Counted from the stretch's first letter, positions 46,964-56,519 are shown. The stretch is DNA of 64,000 bases from Chamaesiphon minutus PCC 6605 (GCF_000317145.1 NC_019697.1:5592886-5656885), one strand, 5' to 3'. Program-made: numbers and translations. The notes: generated from the sequence alone by a model not told the origin.

Positions 46964-48700
46964 TTAAGCGACATTCATCAGCACGTTCGCGCTCTCTGGA
47001 TTGGGTGCGAGCGTCACAGATGGTAGATCCAACTGTTCGGATTGCAGTAATGCTGTTGCTAAGTTTTGGGAGAACCCAATAATGCGCTGACAACTTTCGG
47101 CGTGCCAAACGCGGAAGTTACCATCGATATTACCTGCAACTAACGGCCCCATTAAGTAACAGTTTTTGCTAGCTTCAAAGTTTTTATCAATTATAAAACC
47201 ACGGTTGGATTCATTGGGGATGCAGATCTGTCGCCGAATCAGATTTTGAATTAATGGCGAAGATGAAGTAGTCACGTCTTGGAATCCGCCGCAATTAATT
47301 ACTACACCAATGGGAGTATCGAGCACTTTTTGTTGGCGATCTTCGGGATCGAAATATTCGCAGTTACAACCGCCAGTGGTTAATGGCAAATACCGAACAA
47401 ACTTACCTTTGCATAATTCTAACTTGCGCTCGGCGATCGCCCTCTCGACGACATCTAAGTATTCGCCACCAGCACGCCGTTGATACTTACCAATTTCGAC
47501 AGCATACTTAGACACAAATTGACATTGTTCGCCAAAATTGAGTCTATTTAATGCTTCCATCACTAGTTTGGAAATATCACTATAAATATCAGAAATGTTT
47601 ATGCCAACAGATGTCGCGTGCGCCACATCCTGTTTGACAGCTTCTAAAATTTGTTTGGCTGTAAAAGAGTCGGATTTAAGTAGCGCGGCTAAATGTTGGG
47701 GCGTGTAATCGAGCTGAATTGGTGCTGTTTGGATGCGATGGGGGAATGTCGCATTGGGAGACAGGATGAAGAATTTCTCAATCAGACTAGTTGCCGCTTT
47801 GGAGTTATGGATGCTGTAAAGTACGTCTAGAGTACCTGCATTCGAGCCGACAATTAGGACTTGACGTTGGGATGGCGATTCTAACTGCGCTAATGACTGG
47901 CAAAGTCGATCGATATTCTCGTCTAACGATGGCTCGTACATGTTATCGATGTAGCAAGGATCTGACTTTTGTCGATCGCCACTAACTCTTTCAAAAGCGA
48001 TATTTGGCGGACTGCCGATCGCCAGCACTAGTTTATTTGTCACAAAGTAATGATTGGTTTCAGTTGCGACAAAATCTACTCGATAACCATCTGCAAGCTG
48101 TTGAACGTCGATCGCATCTGCGGTGAGGAGGTCGATCTCGATTAGCCCTTTAGCAGTTGCTGTTGCTAACAGATTTGCCATGCGTTCTTGCAGATACAAC
48201 CCAAAGGTATGTCTGGGAATAAATAGATCGTCCCACTGACCTCGATCGATTGCATCGGCATTATCGCTCAGCCACTTAGCTGACATTTTGCCTTGGTTAT
48301 ATACCTGCGGATCGAAGATCGGAGCGCGATTTGCATTCAACCAGTCGATAAAATGTTCGCGTTCTAATTGCTGGGGAATGAACTCTTTGAGTGGGGAAAT
48401 TAGTAATGAATTGCGTCCCGATCTTTTACCATATGGAATACCAGTCCAGAAATCACCAGACTTTTCAGTAACGACAATCTTAACTGGTCGAGCTTGATAA
48501 TCGCCCAAATTAGCTCCTAATGCTACCGTCCGCTCTTCGACTGTAGACTGTTTCTCCAATAGTGAGATATAGTTAATTAGAGTATATGCTGACGAAATTC
48601 CAGCACCAATAATTGCTAAATCGTAACATTTATCTGCCGCTGTTGGCTGTTGCTGCGAATCGGTTAGCAAAATTAAGCCTGAATATTCCAAGGTCGCCAT
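46964..48700 (-). CDS. FAD/NAD(P)-binding protein of unknown specificity
   Basis: 578 residues. An N-terminal Rossmann loop DLAIIGAGISSAYTLINYI (about 27-45) is followed by GDFWTGIPYGKRSGRNSLLISP, the hallmark of the FAD-NAD(P)-binding family related to ornithine/lysine N-monooxygenases. A second nucleotide loop, QVLIVGSNAGTLDVLYSI (about 285-302), and a late GVVINCGGFQDV complete the pattern. It may be an N-hydroxylating or other flavin monooxygenase; no substrate can be named. No siderophore genes are adjacent. The NeuD-like gene lies upstream on the same strand, after a 560-base gap. Confidence 0.75.
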   Translation of the reverse strand: MATLEYSGLILLTDSQQQPTAADKCYDLAIIGAGISSAYTLINYISLLEKQSTVEERTVALGANLGDYQARPVKIVVTEKSGDFWTGIPYGKRSGRNSLLISPLKEFIPQQLEREHFIDWLNANRAPIFDPQVYNQGKMSAKWLSDNADAIDRGQWDDLFIPRHTFGLYLQERMANLLATATAKGLIEIDLLTADAIDVQQLADGYRVDFVATETNHYFVTNKLVLAIGSPPNIAFERVSGDRQKSDPCYIDNMYEPSLDENIDRLCQSLAQLESPSQRQVLIVGSNAGTLDVLYSIHNSKAATSLIEKFFILSPNATFPHRIQTAPIQLDYTPQHLAALLKSDSFTAKQILEAVKQDVAHATSVGINISDIYSDISKLVMEALNRLNFGEQCQFVSKYAVEIGKYQRRAGGEYLDVVERAIAERKLELCKGKFVRYLPLTTGGCNCEYFDPEDRQQKVLDTPIGVVINCGGFQDVTTSSSPLIQNLIRRQICIPNESNRGFIIDKNFEASKNCYLMGPLVAGNIDGNFRVWHAESCQRIIGFSQNLATALLQSEQLDLPSVTLAPNPESANVLMNVA

Positions 48701-49263
48701 TTTTGGTAAGTATTTATACTATAAATTTAGTTTATTGTCTTTATCAATTTAGATACAAGCGACTACTTAGCCAGTCCGGAACTCTTGAGCAATCTTGCGG
48801 ACAATATAGAAATTGATTTCGTTTTCGAGTGCTTTTTGCTTGGAAAGTCTAACATTGCTACACTCAATCATATCCTTTCTATTATTAGTCGATATCCGCT
48901 AAATCAGTGATTTTTAAGAATGTATGAACGAAAACTACAATCATCAATTGACAGAATCGAGTTCTCCACCCTCGTTTCTTAAATGCTCGATCGTGTCTGA
49001 GTAAATATTTTAGGCTCTGGGCAATTGAGAGCGATCGACTAGCAATCGATCGCTCTTATCGATCGCGATCGAATTACCAAACAACCTATAGCTAAAGCTT
49101 CTAACCGACTAGACGTTAATACGTAGCTGAATGTGTCCATCGTCGTAGAGCTGTAACTCTCGAACCGATCGCCGCGATCGAATTAAGTATAGCTGCGGAT
49201 CTTAATTACTAAAATGGTCAAATTGTCAAGTAAGTAACAGATTTTTAGATAACTAGCTCAATT
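48701..49263. other. 563-bp intergenic region
   Basis: It holds a possible 34-codon minus-strand gene (48767-48871, listed separately) and an inverted repeat AGAGCGATCGA / TCGATCGCTCT (49028-49038, 49046-49056). That hairpin could end transcripts from the NeuD-like gene. Otherwise no feature was recognised. Confidence 0.45.
48767..48871 (-). CDS. Possible small protein of 34 residues
   Basis: An ATG preceded by GAAAGGAT opens a 34-codon frame with a charged, helical-looking product (core KQKALENEINFYIVRKIAQE). It ends 66 bases before the FAD/NAD(P) protein start on the same strand, so it could be its leader gene. No family recognised. Chance cannot be excluded. Confidence 0.25.
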   Translation of the reverse strand: MIECSNVRLSKQKALENEINFYIVRKIAQEFRTG

Positions 49264-49935
49264 TTAGGTGACTATACCCGTCATCGCCGCTCGGTAGTTG
49301 GGCGCGTCGCGAAATTTAATGACTTTAGCGGGGTTACCGACAACAGTAGCAAAATCGGGAACATCTCTAATCACCACCGCACCCGCACCGACAGTACACC
49401 ATTTGCCAATCTCGATACTAGGAATTACCACTGCTCCAGCTCCGATATGCGTCCCTTCACCGACGCGAACGTGACCGCACAAAGTCGCATGTGGCGAGAC
49501 ATGAGCGTAGTCGCCGATCGCATTATCATGATCGATACTTGCAGCGGTATTAATTAATACATGCGCACCAATCTCGGCACCAGCTTGGACGATCGCGCCT
49601 TGGAGCACGACAGTACCCACATCTATTTTCGCTTTAGCCGAGATAATTGCCGTGCCATGAATGGCTCTGCCATAGTTTGCATCGATTAAGCACGCGAGTT
49701 CGGCACGTCTGAGATTATTGCCAACACTAATAATCAACGGCGCGTCCAATTTGGGGAAGCCTTCGCCGATTAAGCGAATACCATCGCGGATTTGCATCCC
49801 CTTAAATTTTGCATCGGGAGGGTTGTCATCAAACATGCCAACTACTTCTACGCCCAAACTGTTAAGGATGTCCGTAATGACCTTTGAGTGTCCACCAGCT
49901 CCATACAAATACATGTATTTAGTAGCCAGATCCAT
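49264..49935 (-). CDS. NeuD/PglD-like sugar O-acyltransferase
   Basis: 223 residues. An N-terminal PglD-type Rossmann part (YLYGAGGHSKVITDILNSLG, then VVGMFDDNPPD) precedes a left-handed beta-helix of hexapeptide repeats. The helix shows IISAKAKIDVGTVVLQGAIVQAGAEIG, the catalytic-type His in NTAASIDHDNAIGDYAHVSPHATLCG and GAGAVVIRDVPDFATVVGNPAKVI. It acetylates or otherwise acylates a nucleotide-linked amino sugar for surface glycans. No other glycan genes are adjacent, so the sugar is unknown. Confidence 0.88.
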   Translation of the reverse strand: MDLATKYMYLYGAGGHSKVITDILNSLGVEVVGMFDDNPPDAKFKGMQIRDGIRLIGEGFPKLDAPLIISVGNNLRRAELACLIDANYGRAIHGTAIISAKAKIDVGTVVLQGAIVQAGAEIGAHVLINTAASIDHDNAIGDYAHVSPHATLCGHVRVGEGTHIGAGAVVIPSIEIGKWCTVGAGAVVIRDVPDFATVVGNPAKVIKFRDAPNYRAAMTGIVT

Positions 49936-50102
49936 ATAGATATATATAATTAATCGAGGTTAGATAAGTTCGCTGTTAACAGCTTAAGTTAATTATGTGC
50001 TGCCTAAAACAGACATTTTAGGGTGAGTTTTCAATAAACCATCGGAATCTAGTCGCGATGTTACTGCTCTGATTAGGAGTGTACCCAGCTATGGATTTTA
50101 AT

Positions 50103-50135
50103 GCTCGCGCAACCTATCGATTTTAGATCGCGAGC
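50103..50135 (-). terminator. Possible terminator of the DUF2232 gene
   Basis: GCTCGCG / CGCGAGC with a 19-base loop, followed on the minus strand by ATTAAAAT, about 30 bases past the stop. Confidence 0.4.
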
Positions 50136-50165
50136 GTCTGGTTGGGCAAGGAGTAAGACGAACGA

Positions 50166-50765
50166 CTACAACTCCAATAACGTCTCGACCCATGCTGGTG
50201 GTTTGGGCAGAGGATTGCCCAGCCGCTCGAACATCAGGATTGCGACTAGATGAACGACAAACACATAGACAAAATTACTCAGCAGAATTAACGAGATCGC
50301 CAAGATTTGAATTACGAGCAGACTAGGCTCGGCGAGAATACCCAATTGGACGAACAGCCACTCCGAAAGGTCGCGAATTCTCGCCATCAGGTACATCCAC
50401 AGATCTTCACCTAATAATGCCGAAGTCAACCCAAAGCGAAAGAACACCCCCAGACAGTCTACTAGCGCGCCTAGTGAAATCGATGTCAACCAGCTAGCCT
50501 GCCGTCGCCAACAAGCACCCAATTGAACGCCCATTACCCCATAAGGCATCACGAACAAAATACTGCGCACTGGCCCCATTAGCACCGACAATAATAATCC
50601 AGAGACTAGCGCGCTCATCCATCCCGCACGATTGCCCCATCGGAGATAAATTAAAGCGATCGGAATTGGGAAGAAGATCCGGAAGATCGGCCCGACTGGA
50701 AAATAATAATTCAATAACCACAACAAGCTAGCAGTACTGGCCAAAAATGCCGTTTCCACCAACAT
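50166..50765 (-). CDS. DUF2232 membrane protein
   Basis: 199 residues from ATG 50765; a TTG at 50819 is possible but adds only a Pro/Ser-rich stretch. Five to six hydrophobic segments. The pattern VETAFLASTASLLWLLNYYFPVGPIFRIFFPIPIALIYLRWG and GMSALVSGLLLSVLMGP-like follow-up is the DUF2232/YybS type (predicted membrane transporter-like). Here the conserved RWGNRAGWMSALVSG is seen. Function unknown; no ribosomal L9 or DHH gene is adjacent as in Firmicutes. Confidence 0.8.
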   Translation of the reverse strand: MLVETAFLASTASLLWLLNYYFPVGPIFRIFFPIPIALIYLRWGNRAGWMSALVSGLLLSVLMGPVRSILFVMPYGVMGVQLGACWRRQASWLTSISLGALVDCLGVFFRFGLTSALLGEDLWMYLMARIRDLSEWLFVQLGILAEPSLLVIQILAISLILLSNFVYVFVVHLVAILMFERLGNPLPKPPAWVETLLEL

Positions 50766-51020
50766 AATTGGAGGTAGTTGGGGCGACGGGGGGGATTTGG
50801 AATCGAGGGGAGATTTCAATGGATTACCGCGATCGCGTCTGGCGATCGGCTAAATGAGTTATGATGGAGATTCAGTATTGAGAGCTAGTCAGTTCTAATT
50901 GTAGATCGACTCACTCCGAATCTAGATACTCAATTTCTCGATTAATAAAATTGCGTGCGATCGCCTGCGATCGACGTTGTGGTGAATCCGAACTCAGCGC
51001 AAAACCAGCATAATTTAGAC

Positions 51021-51629
51021 ATGACCGCAAATACCGCAAATATCTCCGAGCCGATCGCGATCGATCCCGATCGAATCGAGATTCGCGCTGTACGAGAGGA
51101 AGAAATACATTGCGTCGCGGAGATCGTTACTCGTAGTTTTCATTTCGATCGCGGGTGGATGGGATGGTTTACACCCCTGTTCAAACTAGGCATTGCTGAA
51201 GATTTACGCCATCGTCTACGCTCTCATACCGCTGGATCGAGTCACGATAAACCCCAGCAGCAAGTGTGCTCGATTGCTGTATATGCAGATCGCGGCCAAT
51301 CGCAGGTCATCGGCACGATCGAAGTGGGAATACGCACTACCAATTATCGTCAACCCAAACCCCATCGCTATCCTTATATTTCTAATCTGGCTGTGAGCCG
51401 AGATTTTCGGCGACGCGGGGTCGCACAACAACTACTGATCGGTTGTGAAGAATTGACTAAATCGTGGGGATACACAGAAATCTTCTTACATGTGATGGGC
51501 GATAATCAGCGCGGTCGCAATTTGTATCAAAAACTAGGTTACGAGATCGTATCTAGTGAGTTTGTCTGGTCGATTATTCCCTGGCACCGTCCCGAACGAC
51601 TATTTTTGCGAAAGCAGCTTGAGGATTAG
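51021..51629 (+). CDS. GNAT family N-acetyltransferase
   Basis: 202 residues from ATG 51021; the frame stays open to GTG 50955, and neither start has a good Shine-Dalgarno. The GNAT core is clear: IEIRAVREEEIHCVAEIVTRSF at the start, then YISNLAVSRDFRRRGVAQQLL (acetyl-CoA loop R-R-G-V-A) and the late FLHVMGDNQRGRNLYQKLGYEIV. The acceptor substrate is unknown. It is divergent from the DUF2232 gene. Confidence 0.85.
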   Translation: MTANTANISEPIAIDPDRIEIRAVREEEIHCVAEIVTRSFHFDRGWMGWFTPLFKLGIAEDLRHRLRSHTAGSSHDKPQQQVCSIAVYADRGQSQVIGTIEVGIRTTNYRQPKPHRYPYISNLAVSRDFRRRGVAQQLLIGCEELTKSWGYTEIFLHVMGDNQRGRNLYQKLGYEIVSSEFVWSIIPWHRPERLFLRKQLED

Positions 51630-51819
51630 GCTTTAAGCTTTGTAGCAAAAAATAAAGATATCGTATCGTTAGTAATATATAGAGGACATCCGCTAAGTTG
51701 CTTAATTGAGATGACAACTCCGTCGCATTTAATGAATATTGGTCACTTAGCGATCGATCGATCCTAAATTTGAGTAACATATTGTTAACGTGCGAGAATT
51801 TAGTGGAGAACACCAAATG

Positions 51820-52347
51820 TTCGATAGTCAGACAGCTCGAAGATTAATGTCCATTTTCGCTCTAGCCAGTTGCTCGATCGCAATTATTCCTGTTGCAGCT
51901 AGATCGCAGAGTTTACCTGGATTTACGCTATTTAGTGGTGTCGAGCAATCCGATCGACTCAGCTATCGCCTCGACTCCGGCAATCGGAGCGTGACCGATC
52001 GCTATAAGCTCGCAATTCCTGGCTCCAAAATCAATCGCTTGGGTGCAGCGCAAATTACGATCGGTTATCCAGAATATTACAAAGGTAAATTTGACGATAA
52101 GGCTGTAGAAGTAATGGTCGGTGATAAATCGATCCCCATTCAATCCGTACAGTGGGATCTAGAAGGTCGAACGATCCAAATCGATCTGGCTCAAAGAATC
52201 AAAACCAAAGGTGATATCGAAGTCGTCCTCAATAACGTTCAAAACCCCGATAGTGCTGGCATGTTTAATTTTACCTGCCAGGTAAAAAGTAGTGCAGAGT
52301 TTCCGTTGGCTCGATCCTGCGGTACCTGGATTTTGAGTCTCGATTAG
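51820..52347 (+). CDS. Secreted DUF2808 protein
   Basis: 175 residues from ATG 51820, which has GGAGA nine bases upstream; the frame extends back to 51790 without support. Signal peptide (LMSIFALASCSIAIIPVAARSQS). The mature part follows the cyanobacterial DUF2808 pattern: FTLFSGVEQSDRLSYRLD, LAIPGSKINRLGAAQITIGYPEYYKGKFD, and VEVVLNNVQNPDSAGMFNF. Exported protein of unknown role. A good terminator follows. Confidence 0.83.
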   Translation, partial: FDSQTARRLMSIFALASCSIAIIPVAARSQSLPGFTLFSGVEQSDRLSYRLDSGNRSVTDRYKLAIPGSKINRLGAAQITIGYPEYYKGKFDDKAVEVMVGDKSIPIQSVQWDLEGRTIQIDLAQRIKTKGDIEVVLNNVQNPDSAGMFNFTCQVKSSAEFPLARSCGTWILSLD

Positions 52348-52389
52348 AGGCTGTTGCCGCTCGGTTCGAGAATTCATAGCAGATCTTAA

Positions 52390-52420
52390 CGACACAGACA
52401 TTTTTTGTCTGTGTCGCTTT
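52390..52420 (+). terminator. Rho-independent terminator of the DUF2808 gene
   Basis: Perfect 11-bp arms CGACACAGACA / TGTCTGTGTCG with a five-T loop, followed by CTTTTG. Confidence 0.85.
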
Positions 52421-52608
52421 TGTTTGGATGTAGAGGGCAACATAGCCGATCTCTATACGATCGCCACAACAATCTACTTTCTTTGAAAGAAACCAGTCTA
52501 TGGTGAGGGATCTGAACGAAAAGGTGGGAATGATAGGCATATGCGGTCGAACCTAAAATCTAAATTTTTTCAACTCTAAATTTTGTTGAGTACACTTAAG
52601 AACAGTCT

Positions 52609-53877
52609 ATGCCGAGTAAATCCTTGTATAAATCAGTAGAGTACGATGAATCCGCCTCAGAGCTGGATTTGAATGGCATAGACATGGATGAAGATAGTTT
52701 GCGAACGTCTTTGCCAGAGTTGTTTGAAGAAGATCTTGATAGTACTGCCGTGCCAGCGGCTGTCAAAAATATTTACTACAGTAAAGACTTGGTGCGCTTA
52801 TACCTCCAAGAAATTGGCAAAGTGCGCTTGCTACTCAGAGATGAAGAAATATCTGAAGCAAAAGTCGTCCAGAGCTACGTTCAATTGCTAGAATTGCGGA
52901 CTAATGCTGCCGAACAGGTCAAGCTGGGTAAAAGTGATGACCTCGCAATCTTACAATACGTCGAAGCGGTCGAAATCCACGATCGCTTGACCGCACAATT
53001 AGGGCATCGCCCCTCCCCCGAACGGTGGGCGAGTACTGCCGGGATCGCCCTAGCCGAACTCAAGCCGAGATTGGCCGCTGGCAAACAAAGATGGGCAGAA
53101 CTAGCCCAAATGACAGTTGCCGAAATCGATGCCCTTCAGTTAGCTGGTACCCGTGCCAAAGAGCACATGATTAAGGCGAATCTCCGACTAGTTGTCTCGG
53201 TTGCCAAAAAATACCAAAATCGCGGCTTGGAACTGTTGGATCTAATCCAAGAAGGTACGATGGGATTGGAGCGAGCAGTAGATAAATTCGATCCGACTAA
53301 AGGGTATCGGTTTAGCACTTATGCTTACTGGTGGATTCGTCAAGGAATTACCCGTGCGATTGCCACTCAAAGCCGAAATATCCGCCTCCCCGTACACATT
53401 ACCGAAAAACTCAATAAAATTAAAAAAGTTCAGCGCGAACTGAGTATCGAAACCGGACGCCCACCCAGATTAGAGGAAGTAGCCAAGGCTCTAGATATGA
53501 CACTAGTGCAATTGCAAGAAGTCTTGATGCGCGTCCCACGCTCGGTATCATTAGATGTCAAGGTGGGCAAAGATCGGGACACAGAACTGGGAGATCTGCT
53601 CGAAGCCGATGAAGTGACGCCAGAGCAAATGATGATGCGCGAGTCACTCCAGGGCGAACTGGTGCAATTACTAGCTGATTTGACCGATCGAGAGCGCGAA
53701 GTTATCTGTCTGCGATTTGGATTAGGATACAATCAGGCGCATTCTCTAGCCGATATCGGACGGGTACTAGAACTCTCCCGCGAGCGCGTCCGTCAAATTG
53801 AATCTAAAGCCCTCCAAAAACTCCGCCAACCCAAACGCCGCAACCGCGTTCGGGACTACTTAGAATCAATGAATTAA
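52609..53877 (+). CDS. sigC: Group 2 RNA polymerase sigma factor SigC
   Basis: 422 residues. Sigma-70 family, group 2, close to the primary factor. A long acidic N-terminus is followed by region 1.2 (DLVRLYLQEIGKVRLLLRDEE). Region 2 shows NLRLVVSVAKKYQNRGLELLDLIQEGTMGLERAVDKFDP and GYRFSTYAYWWIRQGITRAI (-10 recognition). Region 3 follows, and region 4 has the HTH LADIGRVLELSRERVRQIESKALQKLR. The RVRLLLRDEEISEAKVVQSYVQLLELR segment matches SigC of cyanobacteria, linked there to stationary phase, heat and nitrogen responses. Assignment to SigC is from memory. Confidence 0.88.
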   Translation: MPSKSLYKSVEYDESASELDLNGIDMDEDSLRTSLPELFEEDLDSTAVPAAVKNIYYSKDLVRLYLQEIGKVRLLLRDEEISEAKVVQSYVQLLELRTNAAEQVKLGKSDDLAILQYVEAVEIHDRLTAQLGHRPSPERWASTAGIALAELKPRLAAGKQRWAELAQMTVAEIDALQLAGTRAKEHMIKANLRLVVSVAKKYQNRGLELLDLIQEGTMGLERAVDKFDPTKGYRFSTYAYWWIRQGITRAIATQSRNIRLPVHITEKLNKIKKVQRELSIETGRPPRLEEVAKALDMTLVQLQEVLMRVPRSVSLDVKVGKDRDTELGDLLEADEVTPEQMMMRESLQGELVQLLADLTDREREVICLRFGLGYNQAHSLADIGRVLELSRERVRQIESKALQKLRQPKRRNRVRDYLESMN

Positions 53878-54340
53878 ATTAATTGATAATCGATCGCTGG
53901 GTTGTTAGGGTGAGATGACATCGCCGCTCTAACAATAACCCATCTAAAAATTAGAAGTTACAAAGTCATACCATGTTTTAAGAATGGGTTAAAGATAATT
54001 CACTAATTGCTTCTACCAAATTTTGCCACTTATAATGGCTATTAAGGTAATTCTGAATCGAATATTGATATTAATGCGATTTTATCGATACTGGTCCAGA
54101 TGAATTCAGCAGAATAGCCACAATCGAACCTGCAATCGTCATAAAAATTTTATAGTTAGATTGGAGAGATTTTGAGTAAGTCGTGAATACCTGATAATCT
54201 GCTCATTCGATCGTTAAGTCTCGATCCACTATTTAGCTTGAGCAAAGTAATTATACTGACGCTGTAACGAGAGACAATCGATGATAATTCGATAGCGGCG
54301 AGTGGGTTGAGATGCTAGGCCAAAGCAAAGTTTCTAGAAC
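53878..54340. other. 463-bp intergenic region
   Basis: A weak stem (TTGTTAG with CTAACAA) about 30-50 bases after sigC may terminate it. The remainder carries no recognisable gene or RNA; it includes the promoter of the J-domain gene. Confidence 0.4.
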
Positions 54341-54955
54341 ATGAAAAGTAATATTACTCTTGATAAATCTTATGAGTTATTTGGCTTGACTCGATCGGCC
54401 TCGATTGACGAGATTAAATCAATTTATCGTCAAATGGCCAAAGAAATTCATCCCGATCTCAATCCCAACGATGTAACTGCACTCGATCGATTTAATACTC
54501 TCAACCAAGCCTATCAACTTCTGCTCGATGCAGCCCAATCGGTAAATAATATCGATCCAGAGGCTACTGACAAAGCTACTGCGAATGAGAATATGGATGC
54601 TAGAGTCGATGGTGTCAGGATAACTTATATTGTCGATCCGCCGCTATCTCCTGAAGACTTACAGCTCAAGCAAGAAATTTTTGCAAGCTTGGAAAAAATA
54701 CTTCGTCGAGGTGATTTTAGACAAGCAGTCACGACTATAGATCTATTAGTTAGAGTGATTCCTAACCGTAATGAAATAGTAAAAAAGCAATCGGAGGTGT
54801 ACTTTAAATACGCACAGGAGTTAGTGAATGGCCGCAGACAACTGAATTTGGCACGTACTTATCTCAAGGAATCTGTCAAACTAAATCCTCACGATCCACA
54901 GCATTGGGAAGCTGTAAATCGGCAATTCAATCGCATCGAGCGACTTTTAAAATAA
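54341..54955 (+). CDS. J-domain protein with helical-repeat tail
   Basis: 204 residues. The N-terminal J domain (YELFGLTRSASIDEIKSIYRQMAKEIHPDLNPND) keeps the HPD tripeptide needed to stimulate Hsp70 (DnaK). The C-terminal part (about 105-200) is helical, TPR-like: FASLEKILRRGDFRQAVTTIDLLV and LARTYLKESVKLNPHDPQHWEAV. No Gly/Phe or zinc-finger region, so it is a class C J-protein. The client is unknown. Confidence 0.8.
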   Translation: MKSNITLDKSYELFGLTRSASIDEIKSIYRQMAKEIHPDLNPNDVTALDRFNTLNQAYQLLLDAAQSVNNIDPEATDKATANENMDARVDGVRITYIVDPPLSPEDLQLKQEIFASLEKILRRGDFRQAVTTIDLLVRVIPNRNEIVKKQSEVYFKYAQELVNGRRQLNLARTYLKESVKLNPHDPQHWEAVNRQFNRIERLLK

Positions 54956-54998
54956 GTTATAGACACAAATAAATATCGATGCTAACGGCTACTTTTTA

Positions 54999-55598
54999 TC
55001 AATTAGAAAATAGCTTGTTAACTTCAATACTCAGATCGGGAAATGACAGTGGTGAAATATTTCCTATCGCTAATTTAGTTTCAGATTGATAGGTATCATT
55101 GACCGATCCGCTGCCTTGTGGAATCGCCAAATCGCGAAAGACAATTAATTCGGGAATCTGTAAATTCACTACCCAATATTCTTGAATTCCAGCTTCAGCA
55201 TAGACGCGTTTCTTTTTATTGACATCTTTATGCAGCGTCGAGTCGGCATATTCGATCGGCCAGAAAATGTCGGCTGGATAAGGATGGTGGTTTAAATATT
55301 GACTATTAGGCGAGCGGATAATAGCAATATCTGGCTTTGGCTCCGAGTTATTGGAGAGAGTGATGGGGTGACCCTCTCTCACTTCAGCGCGAGCTTTGAG
55401 TAAGGTTCGGAGATATTCAACTGATTCGCTACAATGAACGGAATGAGGCATTCCTTCTGGTTCCATATCGACTATGAGTCCTTCTAATAACTCCACTCGT
55501 CGTTGGGGTACATTTTCCCTTGGCGCATCGCTCAGTATCCCTGTCGCAACTAATTGGTGATATTCGGCGAGCGTCCACTTGGCAATATTTATTGTCAT
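54999..55598 (-). CDS. Uma2 family (DUF820) putative endonuclease
   Basis: 199 residues. The N-terminus KWTLAEYHQLVATGILSD and RRVELLEGLIVDMEPEG are typical of Uma2. The PD-(D/E)xK core is PDIAIIRSP followed by IEYADSTLHKDVNKKKRVYAEAGIQEYWVV. Here the usual E-V-A-D-S reads E-Y-A-D-S. Very common, multicopy family in cyanobacteria, restriction-endonuclease fold, true role unknown. It is transcribed alone, divergent from the aminotransferase. Confidence 0.85.
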   Translation of the reverse strand: MTINIAKWTLAEYHQLVATGILSDAPRENVPQRRVELLEGLIVDMEPEGMPHSVHCSESVEYLRTLLKARAEVREGHPITLSNNSEPKPDIAIIRSPNSQYLNHHPYPADIFWPIEYADSTLHKDVNKKKRVYAEAGIQEYWVVNLQIPELIVFRDLAIPQGSGSVNDTYQSETKLAIGNISPLSFPDLSIEVNKLFSN

Positions 55599-55634
55599 CG
55601 TTGAGATCCTCGAACTCTAGTTTAATTCTAACAA

Positions 55635-56414
55635 GTGGGCAATTTATATTGGTATTGCGGAGAACTAATTGCTGCTGACACGATCGAGTTAAAGATCGAC
55701 GATCCTGGCTTATTATATGGGGCGACAGTTTTTACCACGTTTAAAACTGCTACACTCTCTACTTATCTTTACGAACTGCATTGCGATCGATTAAGATTCT
55801 CGATCGATGATTTAGATTGGTGTCAGCCTGACTGGGCAAAAGTTCGATCTGGGGTAGCGTACTTAATGCCACATTTTTCCATACTGCGAGTTACGATCTT
55901 TTTCGACGGACGAGAATTAATTACTGGACGAGAATTACCGCCTAATTTAGCCAATTGGCAACAAGAAGGGGTAACTGCAATAATTGCAGATGGGCAACTT
56001 ACGCGCTCGCTCTCCCAACACAAAACAGGTAATTATTTAGCTCCCTGGTTGGCTCTCAAACAGGCAAGAAATAATAATATTCAAGAAGCAATTCTGATAA
56101 ACGATCGTGGCGACTGGCTCGAAACTACCACTGGCAATCTCTGGGGGTATCGCGACGGCTGCTGGTATACTCCACCGCTAAGTGCGGGAATTTTACCAGG
56201 TATCGCTCGATCGCAAATTTTGGCAACACTCATACAGCAAAATCGTCAAGTCCTAGAGATCGAATGGACACCAGCATGGGTAAAGGATTTAGAATCGATC
56301 GGCTATAGCAATTCGGTAATCGATTTTATCCCGATTCATACTGTCATCACTCCTGTGGGTACTCTAAATTATGCAGCTTCACATCCCGCAATAGCGGAAG
56401 TTCGTAGTTTATAG
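55635..56414 (+). CDS. Class IV aminotransferase (PabC/IlvE-like)
   Basis: 259 residues from GTG 55635. PLP enzyme of fold type IV. The N-terminal DDPGLLYGATVFTTFKTA (about 22-39), the likely PLP lysine in HKTGNYLAP (about 127-135), and the LETTTGNLWGYRDG phosphate-binding loop are present. It may be aminodeoxychorismate lyase (folate synthesis) or a branched-chain or D-amino-acid aminotransferase; the sequence does not decide. The final 40 codons are duplicated, diverged and in frame just after the stop (56415-56519). Confidence 0.8.
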   Translation: MGNLYWYCGELIAADTIELKIDDPGLLYGATVFTTFKTATLSTYLYELHCDRLRFSIDDLDWCQPDWAKVRSGVAYLMPHFSILRVTIFFDGRELITGRELPPNLANWQQEGVTAIIADGQLTRSLSQHKTGNYLAPWLALKQARNNNIQEAILINDRGDWLETTTGNLWGYRDGCWYTPPLSAGILPGIARSQILATLIQQNRQVLEIEWTPAWVKDLESIGYSNSVIDFIPIHTVITPVGTLNYAASHPAIAEVRSL

Positions 56415-56519
56415 GCGATCGGCTACAGTAATTCGGTAATCCACCTGTTCCCGATTCATACTGCGATCGCTCCCGTGGGTAAACTAGAATATAGAGTCCA
56501 ACACCTAGACGATCGATAA
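56415..56519 (+). pseudogene. In-frame duplicate of the aminotransferase 3' end
   Basis: Starting right after the TAG stop and exactly 120 bases downstream of its homologous copy, this stretch reads AIGYSNSVIHLFPIHTAIAP in the same frame, then VGKLEY, ending at TAA 56517-56519. The first copy reads IGYSNSVIDFIPIHTVITP from 56298. Either a tandem duplication left an extra tail behind a stop, or a stop interrupts a longer C-terminus. Confidence 0.8.

Noticed and set aside
46661-47082. Short plus-strand ORFs between thiO and the FAD/NAD(P) protein
   Set aside because: Translated palindromic repeat and antisense of the flavoprotein 3' end.
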